Source: DASSNR01 sp036278935
GTDB taxonomy: Bacteria > Gemmatimonadota > Gemmatimonadetes > Gemmatimonadales > Gemmatimonadaceae
NCBI GenBank assembly: GCA_036278935.1
Contig: DASUKA010000035.1
Coordinates: 55,535 to 119,534 of the forward strand
Direction: 5' to 3'
DNA: 64,000 nt
Shown here in pieces: positions 16,208 through 24,115 of the stretch. The notes below the pieces were generated by a model that worked only from the letters and a program-made list of their open reading frames with translations, searched no databases and had not been told where the DNA came from. Every line of letters begins with the position of its first letter. Within the stretch, counting starts at the first letter, position 1. A program made the position numbers and the translations under genes.

Positions 16208-17562
16208 CACGATGCGTAATACTCGAGTCCGAGGTGAGTGATCTGCTCTTCGCCCATGAGATGACGCAGCGTGTTCTTCAGCTTGGTCTGCTGAATGAAC
16301 AGGTCGTGCTCCGGCTGCAAGCCGGGCGCCGCCATCGGGCTCTTGAAATAGAACGACAGCCACTCCTGAATCCCCTTCATGCCCGCGCGCTGGGCAAAAT
16401 CCATGAACAGCGCCAGATCAAGCACGATCGGGGCCGCCAGGATCGAATCGCGGCAGAGGAAGTTGATCTTGATCTGCATGGGGTAGCCCATCCACCCCTT
16501 GATGTCGATGTTGTCCCACCCTTCTTTGTTGTCCCCGCGCGGCGGGTAGTAATTGATCCGCACGACGTGCGAGAAGTCCTTGTACAGAGAGGGGTACATC
16601 TCGGGCTGGAGAATCGTATGCAGCACGCTGAGCTTCGATTCCTCCTTCGTCTTGAACGACTGCGGATCGTCGAGCACCTCGCCGTCCCGGTTGCCCAGGA
16701 TGTTGGTGGAGTACCACCCCAGTAGCCCGAGCATGCGCGCCTTGAGCCCCGGCGCGATGATCGTCTTCATCCACGTCTGGCCCGTTTTGAAGTCCTTGCC
16801 CGCAATCGGCACGCCACGCTCGTTCGCCAGCTGCATGAGCGCAGGCGTATCGAGCGCGAGGTTGGGGGCGCCGTTCGCGTACGGAATCCCCTCCATGATG
16901 GCCGCGTAGGCATAGAGCATTGAGGGAGCGATCGCATCGTCGTTGCGCTCCATCGCCTTCTCGAACTGCTCCAGCGTGGCGTGCTGTGGCCCCGGACGGA
17001 TGAAGATTTCCGTGGACGCACACCACACCACGACCAGCCGATCGAGCTTGTGCTTGCTCTTGAAGTCCCGCATGTCCTGCCGGAGCTGCTCGGCGAGATC
17101 GCGCTTGGTGCGGCCGGTCTTCACGTTCGTGCCGGAGATGCGCGTCACGTACTTCTGGTCGAAGACGGCGGGCATCGGCTTGATCTGCGCCAGGAAGTCC
17201 GCGATGGGCGTGATGTCGTGTTCCTCGAGCACGCCCGCGGTGCGCGCCGCGGTCAGCGCATCATCGGGAATGGGATCCCAGGCGCCAAAGACGAGGTCGT
17301 CCAGATTGGCCAGAGGGACGAGCTCCCGGATGAGCGGAGCGCGATGCTCGGTGCGCTTGCCCAGGCGGATGGTCGCCATCTGCGTGAGCGAGCCGATGGG
17401 CTGGCTGTAGCCGCGCCGCACGCTTTCGACGCCCGCCATGAACGTTGTCGCCACGGCGCCGAGGCCGGGAGTGAGTACGCCGAGGCGGCCACCCGGCGGG
17501 GTGACCACACCGGTGCGTGGCTGCGGGGCGGGCTGATTAGGCGCCGCGGTCGAACCCTGCAC
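16207..17562 (-). CDS. ino1: Inositol-3-phosphate (myo-inositol-1-phosphate) synthase
   Basis: The 451-residue enzyme converts glucose 6-phosphate to inositol 3-phosphate using NAD. It shows the N-terminal NAD-binding GRLGVLTPGLGAVATTF, ISGTNVKTGRTKRD, the NGAPNLALDTPAL segment, catalytic-lysine regions GKDFKTGQTWMK and SWYST-like GWYSTNILGNRDG, and DIKGWMGYPMQIKINFLCRDSILAAP. The start is GTG at 17562 with AGGAG 8 nt upstream. It lies 4 nt behind a CDP-alcohol phosphatidyltransferase gene, which points to synthesis of an inositol phospholipid. Confidence 0.94.
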   Translation of the reverse strand: MQGSTAAPNQPAPQPRTGVVTPPGGRLGVLTPGLGAVATTFMAGVESVRRGYSQPIGSLTQMATIRLGKRTEHRAPLIRELVPLANLDDLVFGAWDPIPDDALTAARTAGVLEEHDITPIADFLAQIKPMPAVFDQKYVTRISGTNVKTGRTKRDLAEQLRQDMRDFKSKHKLDRLVVVWCASTEIFIRPGPQHATLEQFEKAMERNDDAIAPSMLYAYAAIMEGIPYANGAPNLALDTPALMQLANERGVPIAGKDFKTGQTWMKTIIAPGLKARMLGLLGWYSTNILGNRDGEVLDDPQSFKTKEESKLSVLHTILQPEMYPSLYKDFSHVVRINYYPPRGDNKEGWDNIDIKGWMGYPMQIKINFLCRDSILAAPIVLDLALFMDFAQRAGMKGIQEWLSFYFKSPMAAPGLQPEHDLFIQQTKLKNTLRHLMGEEQITHLGLEYYAS

Positions 17563-17565
17563 GCG

Positions 17566-18276
17566 TCATTCTCCTGAATGTGGTAGGGCGCGGGCGGCCG
17601 CGGAACCGCTGAACACCAGCGCTTCAGCATCGTCGCTCATCGCGCGGGGGGATGCACCGGATGGCCCGTGCGCCGCGCGATGTACCACGACAACACGCTG
17701 CACGGCGGTGATCCATGCGGTAACAGTCAACACAATGATGATGGCGCTCAGGACGAGCCCGCCCAGGGCGAGGCCGAAGAACGCCTGTGGCGCCGAGAGC
17801 AGAACCACTCGCTCCGGACGTTGGAGGACACCGAGTTTCGCGTCAAAGCCGAGCGCCTCGGCACGCGCTCGAGCATAGGAGGTCACGTAGATCCCGACGA
17901 GTCCGAGGATGCTCACCACGACCATCGCCCGCCCGACCGCCCCACCCCGCACCGCGAAGAACACCGCCAGCCCGCCCATCACAAAGCCGTCCGCCACGCG
18001 GTCCAGCGTCGAATCGTAAAACGCGCCGAACGCCGAGGTGCGGTGTGTGCGACGCGCGACCGCGCCATCCAGCACGTCGAACACGGCCGTGAGCCCGAGA
18101 AACCATCCGCCCGTCCTGATGTGCCCGGTCCCGTAGATCACGCCACCCAGCACCGAGCACAGCGTGCCGATTGTGGTGATCGTGTTGGGATGCACACCTC
18201 GCCGCACAAGCCACTCCACCAATGGAGTGACCAGGCGGACGTATCCTCGTTGTAACCATTCCGGCAATATCTGCAT
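17566..18276 (-). CDS. CDP-alcohol phosphatidyltransferase (candidate phosphatidylinositol-phosphate synthase)
   Basis: The 236-residue membrane enzyme carries the complete family signature D-G-x2-A-R-x8-G-x3-D-x3-D in DVLDGAVARRTHRTSAFGAF and YDSTLDRVAD (about residues 67-96), set among about six membrane helices. Family members swap the CMP of CDP-diacylglycerol for an alcohol. The next gene makes inositol 3-phosphate, so inositol phosphate is the most likely acceptor, as in mycobacterial PgsA1. The C-terminal 35 residues are polar and probably cytoplasmic. Confidence 0.85.
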   Translation of the reverse strand: MQILPEWLQRGYVRLVTPLVEWLVRRGVHPNTITTIGTLCSVLGGVIYGTGHIRTGGWFLGLTAVFDVLDGAVARRTHRTSAFGAFYDSTLDRVADGFVMGGLAVFFAVRGGAVGRAMVVVSILGLVGIYVTSYARARAEALGFDAKLGVLQRPERVVLLSAPQAFFGLALGGLVLSAIIIVLTVTAWITAVQRVVVVHRAAHGPSGASPRAMSDDAEALVFSGSAAARALPHSGE

Positions 18277-18343
18277 TCAGCCAGGACGAACGATGCGCGA
18301 AGCCGATGCCAATGCATCTGCTCACTCTGCCCTTCGCGCGCAG

Positions 18344-18370
18344 ACGGGCCGGAGTGTGACTCCGGCCCGT
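18344..18370 (-). terminator. Hairpin terminator after the small lipoprotein gene
   Basis: ACGGGCCGGAGT (18344-18355) and ACTCCGGCCCGT (18359-18370) pair perfectly over 12 bp around a 3-nt loop, 38 nt beyond the lipoprotein stop. There is no clear T tract on the minus strand. Confidence 0.6.
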
Positions 18371-18407
18371 TAACTTATGCGCTGGCCAGAACGGGAGCAA
18401 CCCACGC

Positions 18408-18734
18408 TCAGGGCACCGTCCACGCATACATGCCCGAGAGCACGACGCCCGCTTTCGAGTAGGTATGACTGCCGTCGGTGGCCGTGGCCTTGAGGGTCAC
18501 CGTCGTGCCGGACGGGAGGCCGGGAACCGGCATCAGCTTCGTGCTGTTGGCGGCCACTTGCCCCAGGAAGATGTCGTTCCCGCCGTTGATCACGTCGACG
18601 TTCATCCCCACGGCAGCGTTGTTCGTGACATCCAGCGCGATCTGGTTGGCCGGCTGCGGTGCCGTCTTCACCTCGACTTTTCTGCCGCAGCCAGCCAGGA
18701 CCGCCGCGAGCGCGACGACAGCGAGTGCCCTCAT
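18408..18734 (-). CDS. Small lipoprotein (108 aa)
   Basis: A short signal peptide with lipobox LAGC (Cys16) is followed by a 90-residue all-beta domain with TNNAAVGMNVDVINGG, FLGQVAANSTKLMPVPGLPSG and TVTLKATATDG. The pattern suggests a small beta-sandwich on the periplasmic or outer-membrane side. The function is unknown. GGAG lies 9 nt before the ATG. It is flanked by a hairpin on the downstream side and 173 nt of noncoding DNA upstream, so it is probably monocistronic. Confidence 0.7.
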   Translation of the reverse strand: MRALAVVALAAVLAGCGRKVEVKTAPQPANQIALDVTNNAAVGMNVDVINGGNDIFLGQVAANSTKLMPVPGLPSGTTVTLKATATDGSHTYSKAGVVLSGMYAWTVP

Positions 18735-18907
18735 CAGAAATTCTCCCGTATGTTGATGGTGGTTCGTGAAGCCAGGCGGGACTCGAGCGCCGCGTGCTGT
18801 CGCGCCGCCCCTCGCCAGATGCTAGCAGGCGCTCCCCGCGGCGGCCACCCCCTGCCCCGTTCCTCTCCCCATCACGAGCATCGGCCCGCGAGGTCACCGC
18901 GCCGGGT

Positions 18908-20233
18908 TCATCGATACAGATAATACCGCCGCGTTCGTGCGGTGAACGCCGCGGCCGCCGGCGCGTACCGCGCCAGCACCGAATCGGGATCGGCTCCGGC
19001 CAGCAGCGCTGTCCGCGCGGCGGGTGCGCCAAGTCGCATATCGAATGCGGCGTCACGCACACGCAGGGAACCCCGAGCCGTCTTCACCACGGCCCAGAGA
19101 ATGGCGGCACCCACGCGCACCGATTGCACGCTGTCTCGGTCGGTCACCACGATCCGGATGCCGGGAATGGTGCGACCGCCGTACTTGTGGTCAGTTGGCG
19201 CATGCGGGGTGAACCGCTCAGGCACGAACCGCACGCCCGCCAGATGGCGCTCGTTGAGCAGGGCCACCGCGCGCGTTGCATCCAGCCATGGGGCGCCGAC
19301 GTGCTGAAACGCATCGGGCGTCCCACGGCCAACGGACAGATTGGTCGCCTCGAACATGACCAGGCCGGGATACAGCAGCGCGCTCGTGAGCGAGGGCATG
19401 TTGGGCGACGGCTTGACCCATGGCAGCCCGGTCTGATCGAACCACATGCCCCGGTGCCAACCACTCGCCGGGATGACATGCAGATCCGCGTGCAGGTGCA
19501 GTACGTCATTGTAGAAGCGGGCCAGCTCGCCCATGGTCAGCCCATGTCGCAGCGGAATGGGGTAGAGCCCCACGGGATTGGCTCGGTGCGTCGGACTCGT
19601 CGTCCCGGCATACGCCAATGCCGTGTCCAGCAGCGGCCCTTCCACATGCAGCCCGGTGATGGGATTGGGACGATCGAGCACGATCACCGGCAGGTGGTGC
19701 CGCGCCGCGCTGCGCATGGCGTACACCATGCTGGCCACGTACGTCCAGGTACGCGTCCCCAGGTCCTGCAGGTCGATGATGAGTGCGTCCAGCCGGCGCA
19801 GCGCGGAATCGGGCGGCGCCAGCGCCGTGGCGCCGTAGAGGGAGAAAATCGGTAACCCCGTGCGCGCGTCGCGTCCATCCGCAATATTGGGATGGTCCTC
19901 CGTGCCGCGAATGCCATGCTCGGGCGAGAACAGCGCCACGAGCCGTGGTCCGCGGCTGTGCGCCCCAGAGTCCCGCGCCTCGTACTGGTACAGGAGATCG
20001 ATATCGCTCGTGCCATGCTCATCGATCCCGGACTGATTCGTCAGCAGCCCGACCCGCTTGCCCGCGATGAGGGACATGCTGTCCTGAAGCAGGACAGTGA
20101 TACCGGGCCGTACCACAGCACGCGGCCCGATCGTCCCCCGAGCAGAGTCCGCCGCCGGGGCTGGTTGCTGCGCCCGCGCGCACGCCGCCAGCCCGATCAC
20201 GATTATCCCACTCACCATTCCGATTCGATGCAT
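18908..20233 (-). CDS. namZ: NamZ-type exo-beta-N-acetylmuramidase (DUF1343/GH171)
   Basis: The 441-residue protein has the DUF1343 signature blocks: KRVGLLTNQSGID, LFSPEHGIRG, DALIIDLQDLGTRTWTY, PVIVLDRPNPI and GLHVEGPLLD, then a C-terminal domain with FEATNLSVGRGT. Members of this family (B. subtilis YbbC/NamZ) remove MurNAc from the non-reducing end of peptidoglycan fragments. The N-terminus is a signal with a possible lipobox LAAC (Cys18). The start ATG at 20233 shares the palindrome ATGCAT with the start of the divergent hydrolase gene. A much longer open frame in this phase continues to 21463 but is antisense to that hydrolase. Confidence 0.9.
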   Translation of the reverse strand: MHRIGMVSGIIVIGLAACARAQQPAPAADSARGTIGPRAVVRPGITVLLQDSMSLIAGKRVGLLTNQSGIDEHGTSDIDLLYQYEARDSGAHSRGPRLVALFSPEHGIRGTEDHPNIADGRDARTGLPIFSLYGATALAPPDSALRRLDALIIDLQDLGTRTWTYVASMVYAMRSAARHHLPVIVLDRPNPITGLHVEGPLLDTALAYAGTTSPTHRANPVGLYPIPLRHGLTMGELARFYNDVLHLHADLHVIPASGWHRGMWFDQTGLPWVKPSPNMPSLTSALLYPGLVMFEATNLSVGRGTPDAFQHVGAPWLDATRAVALLNERHLAGVRFVPERFTPHAPTDHKYGGRTIPGIRIVVTDRDSVQSVRVGAAILWAVVKTARGSLRVRDAAFDMRLGAPAARTALLAGADPDSVLARYAPAAAAFTARTRRYYLYR

Positions 20234-21496
20234 CCGCTCCGCGCTCGTGAATTGGTCCTGGAAGATACACCGCCTCGCGCACCCCGCACCCTGGTGCGCC
20301 GTGCCAGTCACATCGCGGCGGTGTGCGTGCTCGCCGCCGTGCCAGCCGCCCGCGCCGCCGCGCAGGCATCGCAAGCGGCGCCGCTGCCGCCCCGGGCAGT
20401 CGCCGTCATCCGCGACTCCGTTCGCGCTGTGCTCAAACGAGCCTACGCCGACAGCGCCTTCCCCGGCGCCTACGCCATGGTCGGCAGCCGGAACGCGATC
20501 TACGCGAGCATGGGCGTTGGGCACCTGGACTGGGCGCCCTCGCCCGCTCCCACCGAGAACACCATGTACGACATGGCGTCGCTCACCAAGGTGGTGGGAA
20601 CCACCACGGCCATGATGCAGCTGTACGAGAGCGGAGCGATCGGTCTCGATGACCCCGTGCAGAAGTACCTGCCGAATTGGGTAGGGCCGCACAAGAACCT
20701 GGTCACCGTCCGCAATCTGCTCACGCACTCGTCCGGCCTGCCACCCTACAAGCTGTTCTACAAGGCGCTCAAGAGCCCCGCGGCCACCATGGCCATGGTC
20801 TACGCCACGCCGCTCGATACGCTGCCAGGGGTGCGGATGGTCTATAGCGACATCGGCGCCATCCTCATGGGAGAGATCGTGCGGCGCGTCTCGGGCGATC
20901 GCCTCGACCACTACCTGGCTGAGCATGTCTTCCGCCCACTCGGCATGGCATCCACGATGTTCAACCCGCCCCTGGCGCTCCTGCCGCGCATCGCCCCCAC
21001 GGAGTACGAGGCGTGGCGCGACACGCTCGTGCGCGGGGAGGTGCACGATGAGAATGCATACGAGCTGGGCGGTGTGGCCGGCCACGCGGGGCTGTTCAGC
21101 ACCGCCCACGACCTCGGGATTTTCGCGCAGATGATGCTGAACGGCGGAACGTACCATGGGATCCATGTGCTGCTGCCGGCCACCATCGCTACCTTCACGA
21201 CCGTTCAGGACTCCGCCTTCTCCAATCGCGCGCTCGGGTGGGAGGTGCCGGATGCGACCAACTCGGCCGGGCATCTCATGTCTTCGCACGCCTTCGGGCA
21301 TACCGGGTTCACGGGGACGTCGATCTGGATCGACCCTCCGAGAAACCTCTTCATCATCCTCCTGAGCAACCGGGTGGACCCCACGCGTGACAACAAGAAG
21401 ATCTACGGCGTCCGCGTCGAGCTCGCGGACGCCGTGGGAGCAGTGGTGAACGCCGCGGAGCACGGGCGCTCAGGCACCGCAAAGCGGACCCCGTAG
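20228..21496 (+). CDS. Serine hydrolase of the beta-lactamase/AmpC-like family, exported
   Basis: The 422-residue product has the class C penicillin-binding fold: nucleophile motif S-x-x-K in MASLTKVVG, the Y-x-N-like VYSDIGA, and HTGFTG near the C-terminus. Residues 23-50 from the ATG form a signal peptide (VRRASHIAAVCVLAAVPAARA), so a GTG at 20294 would give a more usual start than the ATG at 20228. Such enzymes often act as peptidases or esterases on peptidoglycan-derived material, which fits the divergent namZ gene and the downstream amino-sugar genes. Confidence 0.88.
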   Translation: MHPLRARELVLEDTPPRAPRTLVRRASHIAAVCVLAAVPAARAAAQASQAAPLPPRAVAVIRDSVRAVLKRAYADSAFPGAYAMVGSRNAIYASMGVGHLDWAPSPAPTENTMYDMASLTKVVGTTTAMMQLYESGAIGLDDPVQKYLPNWVGPHKNLVTVRNLLTHSSGLPPYKLFYKALKSPAATMAMVYATPLDTLPGVRMVYSDIGAILMGEIVRRVSGDRLDHYLAEHVFRPLGMASTMFNPPLALLPRIAPTEYEAWRDTLVRGEVHDENAYELGGVAGHAGLFSTAHDLGIFAQMMLNGGTYHGIHVLLPATIATFTTVQDSAFSNRALGWEVPDATNSAGHLMSSHAFGHTGFTGTSIWIDPPRNLFIILLSNRVDPTRDNKKIYGVRVELADAVGAVVNAAEHGRSGTAKRTP

Positions 21497-21658
21497 GCGC
21501 CGCGGGCGGTGGCGCGCACCGTGCGCTCACGTGCGGGCGCGCGTGGCACGCCCTGCCCTCGCCGTGCCCGCCCCGCTGCTTGAACGGGCGTGGCGCGCTC
21601 ACTATGTTTTGATATCGGCGCCGAGCCACCTACTCGGCCAACTTCACAGAGGTCTGAC

Positions 21659-22015
21659 ATGAGCACAACTCAGCAACCGGGAATCGCCTTGACCGTCACC
21701 CCAGTCGCCTCGACGGAGGTGAAGCGCTTCATGGAGCAGGAGGGCGTATCGGAGGCGGAGGGCGGGCTTCGCGTAAGCGTGATGCCGGGCGGCTGCAGCG
21801 GCTTCAAGTACGGGCTGCTGATCGAGGAGCAGGCCGCCGAGGATGACCTGATCGTCGAGCAGGACGGCTTCCGCGTGCTCGTCGATCCCTTCTCCGCCCA
21901 GTATCTCGATGGCGTGACCATCGACTACGTCTCGTCCATGCAGGGATCCGGATTCACGTTCAAGAACCCGAACGCCACCGGCGGATGCGGGTGCGGTAGC
22001 TCCTTTACCGCCTAG
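21659..22015 (+). CDS. A-type Fe-S cluster carrier (IscA/ErpA family)
   Basis: A 118-residue A-type scaffold with the three cluster-binding cysteines: Cys46 in MPGGCSGFKYG, and Cys110 and Cys112 in GGCGCGSSF. It carries Fe-S clusters to apo-proteins. The ATG at 21659 has AGAGG 6 nt upstream, and family alignment begins shortly after; an upstream in-frame ATG at 21590 lacks support. The gene has its own 160-nt leader, so it may be independent of the hydrolase gene upstream. Two hairpins follow the stop. Confidence 0.93.
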   Translation: MSTTQQPGIALTVTPVASTEVKRFMEQEGVSEAEGGLRVSVMPGGCSGFKYGLLIEEQAAEDDLIVEQDGFRVLVDPFSAQYLDGVTIDYVSSMQGSGFTFKNPNATGGCGCGSSFTA

Positions 22016-22037
22016 GCTTTGGTCCGCGCCACGGACG

Positions 22038-22101
22038 CCAGCGCCGAGAGCGGCGTTGGCCCGATTGGGGAGGCCCGCGATTTGAGCACGAGTCGCGGGC
22101 C
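22038..22101 (+). promoter_or_regulatory. Two hairpins between the Fe-S carrier gene and the NagB fusion
   Basis: A first stem-loop pairs CCAGCGCCG with CGGCGTTGG around AGAG (22038-22059). A second pairs GGCCCGCGA (22072-22080) with TCGCGGGCC (22093-22101) and is followed by TTCTCGTG, so it looks like a terminator. The only plausible start codon of the next gene, TTG at 22082, is in the loop of the second hairpin and its GGGGAGG ribosome site enters the stem. Confidence 0.55.
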
Positions 22102-24106
22102 TTCTCGTGTCCCGTCCACCGAAGCGCCCACCGAGCATATCCGGACCGTCGTCGTTCGTGAGCACGACGACATCGGCCGGCTCGTGGCGCAGCGGATTGC
22201 CGAGGTCATTCGTGAGCGGCAGGCGTCCGGCGCGCGCGCGGTGCTGGGGCTAGCCACAGGGTCGACCCCAATCGGCGTGTATCGCGAGCTGATCCGGATG
22301 CACCACGAGGAGGGGCTCAGCTTTGCCGATGTCGTCACGTTCAATCTGGACGAATACTTCCCCATGGCGCCGGACAGCGTACAGTCGTACCATCGGTTCA
22401 TGTGGGAGAATTTCTTCTCGCGCATCGACATCGATCCGGCCAACGTGCACATCCCCCGCGGCGATGTGCCGCACGAGGCGGTGGAGCGCGAGACGGCGTT
22501 GTACGAAGCAGCCATCCGGCAGGCGGGCGGCATCGACTTCCAGATCCTGGGTATTGGCAAGACGGGGCACATCGGCTTCAACGAGCCGGGCTCCGGGGCG
22601 GGAAGCCGGACGCGGCTGGTCCATCTCGATGCCATCACGCGGCGCGATGCCGCCGCCGATTTCTTCGGGGAGGAGAACGTCCCGCGCGAGGCGATCACCA
22701 TGGGCGTCGCCACAATCCTCGAGGCGCGGGAGATCGCGATCCTCGCGACCGGGGAGCACAAGGCGGCCATCGTACGGCGCGCGGTGGAGGGCGACGTCGA
22801 TCTGGAAGTGGCCGCTACCTTCCTGCAGCGCCACCCACGCACCACGTTCTTCATCGACCTGCCCGCCGCCGCGGAACTGACGCGGATCGCCACTCCGTGG
22901 CTGCTGGACGAAGTCGAGTGGACGCAGGAGTTGGCGGTCAGGGCCGTGGTATGGCTCGCGCAGCAGACCGGCACGGCAATCCTGAAGCTCACGCAGCGGG
23001 AGTACGCCGAATGCAAGCTCTCGTCGCTCGTGGCACGCTACGGTTCACCGGGCGTGGTGAATGGTCTGGTATTCAACGTGCTCGGCGCGAAGATCCGTGG
23101 CCGATCCAAGCTGCCGCGCGGCAAGCGTATCGTCTGCTTCTCTCCGCACCCTGATGACGACGTGATTTCGATGGGCGGCATCCTGCACAAGCTGGTGGAG
23201 AACGAGAACGACATCACAGTGGCCTACATGACGAGCGGCAACATTGCGGTCTTCGATCACGATGTGCGCCGCTACGTGGATTTTCTCCAGCGCATGGCGC
23301 AGGAGCACGGCATGGGTGCCGACGAGATCCGCGCCTTCGGCGAGCGCGTGCTCGACTCGTTGTCGCGCAAGCGCCCGGGTGATGTCGACATCCCCGAGGT
23401 GCAGGACATCAAGCGGATGATCCGCGAATCCGAGGCGGTGAGCGGTATTCGGACGCTGGGCCTTGGCGCGGAGCACGCGCGCTTCCTCAACCTCCCCTTC
23501 TACCAGACGGGAAAGGTGCGGAAGGATCCCATCGGGCCGACCGACGTGGCGATCGTGCGCGGGCTGCTCGAGGACGTGCGCCCCGACATCATCTTCGTGG
23601 CCGGGGACCTCTCCGACCCGCATGGCACGCATCGTATGTGCAAGGAGGCGATCGATCGGGCGCTGGAGGAGGCGGGAGTGGAGAAAGGAGAGAGGAGAGA
23701 GGGAGCAGGCTGTGAGTCAGTGAGTCAGCGGGTCAGTGGGTCAGGAACACCCAAGGAGGCAGGTGAGCTCTCCGCCGGAGCCGTTCCTGAATCACTGACA
23801 TCTGACACACTGACTCACTCCCCTCTCCCCGTCTCCCGCCCCGAAGTCTGGCTCTACCGCGGCGCGTGGCAGGAATGGCCGATTACGGAGGCGACCTGGC
23901 TCGTGCCGCTATCGCACGAGGAGCTGCGGCTGAAAATCCAGGCCATCTTCAAGCACCAGTCGCAGAAGGATTCCGCACCCTTTCCGGGCCAGGACGATCG
24001 CGAGTTCTGGCAGCGCGTCGAAACCCGAAACACGCAGACGGCCGCCACCCTGGACCGGCTCGGGCTGGCCGAATACTGCGCCATGGAAGCGTATGTCGTG
24101 GAGTGA
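22082..24106 (+). CDS. nagB: Glucosamine-6-phosphate deaminase fused to a PIG-L/LmbE deacetylase domain
   Basis: Residues about 25-300 are NagB: GLATGSTPIGVYREL, TFNLDEYFPM, GIGKTGHIGFNEPGS. After a linker, residues about 340-674 form a PIG-L-type zinc deacetylase with SPHPDDDVISMGG and DPHGTH. NagB makes fructose 6-phosphate and ammonia from GlcN6P, and the PIG-L domain may deacetylate an amino sugar, so one polypeptide could do both steps; such fusions also occur in Bacteroidetes. About 50 residues (roughly 534-586) between VEKGER and PEVWLYRG are low-complexity and encoded by a palindromic repeat. TTG at 22082 has GGGGAGG 8 nt upstream, but no ATG or GTG start is available. Confidence 0.88.
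   Translation: MSTSRGPSRVPSTEAPTEHIRTVVVREHDDIGRLVAQRIAEVIRERQASGARAVLGLATGSTPIGVYRELIRMHHEEGLSFADVVTFNLDEYFPMAPDSVQSYHRFMWENFFSRIDIDPANVHIPRGDVPHEAVERETALYEAAIRQAGGIDFQILGIGKTGHIGFNEPGSGAGSRTRLVHLDAITRRDAAADFFGEENVPREAITMGVATILEAREIAILATGEHKAAIVRRAVEGDVDLEVAATFLQRHPRTTFFIDLPAAAELTRIATPWLLDEVEWTQELAVRAVVWLAQQTGTAILKLTQREYAECKLSSLVARYGSPGVVNGLVFNVLGAKIRGRSKLPRGKRIVCFSPHPDDDVISMGGILHKLVENENDITVAYMTSGNIAVFDHDVRRYVDFLQRMAQEHGMGADEIRAFGERVLDSLSRKRPGDVDIPEVQDIKRMIRESEAVSGIRTLGLGAEHARFLNLPFYQTGKVRKDPIGPTDVAIVRGLLEDVRPDIIFVAGDLSDPHGTHRMCKEAIDRALEEAGVEKGERREGAGCESVSQRVSGSGTPKEAGELSAGAVPESLTSDTLTHSPLPVSRPEVWLYRGAWQEWPITEATWLVPLSHEELRLKIQAIFKHQSQKDSAPFPGQDDREFWQRVETRNTQTAATLDRLGLAEYCAMEAYVVE
23681..23839 (+). 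repeat. Palindromic repeat with 8-bp units, copy 1, inside the NagB-PIG-L gene
   Basis: The left arm has four 8-bp units of the form YGRGTCAG (23713-23744) followed by GAAC, preceded by a purine-rich tract. The right arm (23783-23818) is its imperfect reverse complement, followed by a pyrimidine-rich tract. The centre holds CTCTCCGCCGGAG (23768-23780). The segment 23768-23790 matches, inverted, 44219-44241 with two mismatches in 23. The insertion keeps the reading frame. Outer borders are approximate. Confidence 0.8.
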
Positions 24107-24115
24107 CCAGCGCTC

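Noticed and set aside
20234..21463. Upstream extension of the namZ frame to 851 residues
   Set aside because: The extension is antisense to a well-conserved serine hydrolase and is His/Arg-rich and low in similarity; the signal peptide at 20233 marks the real start.
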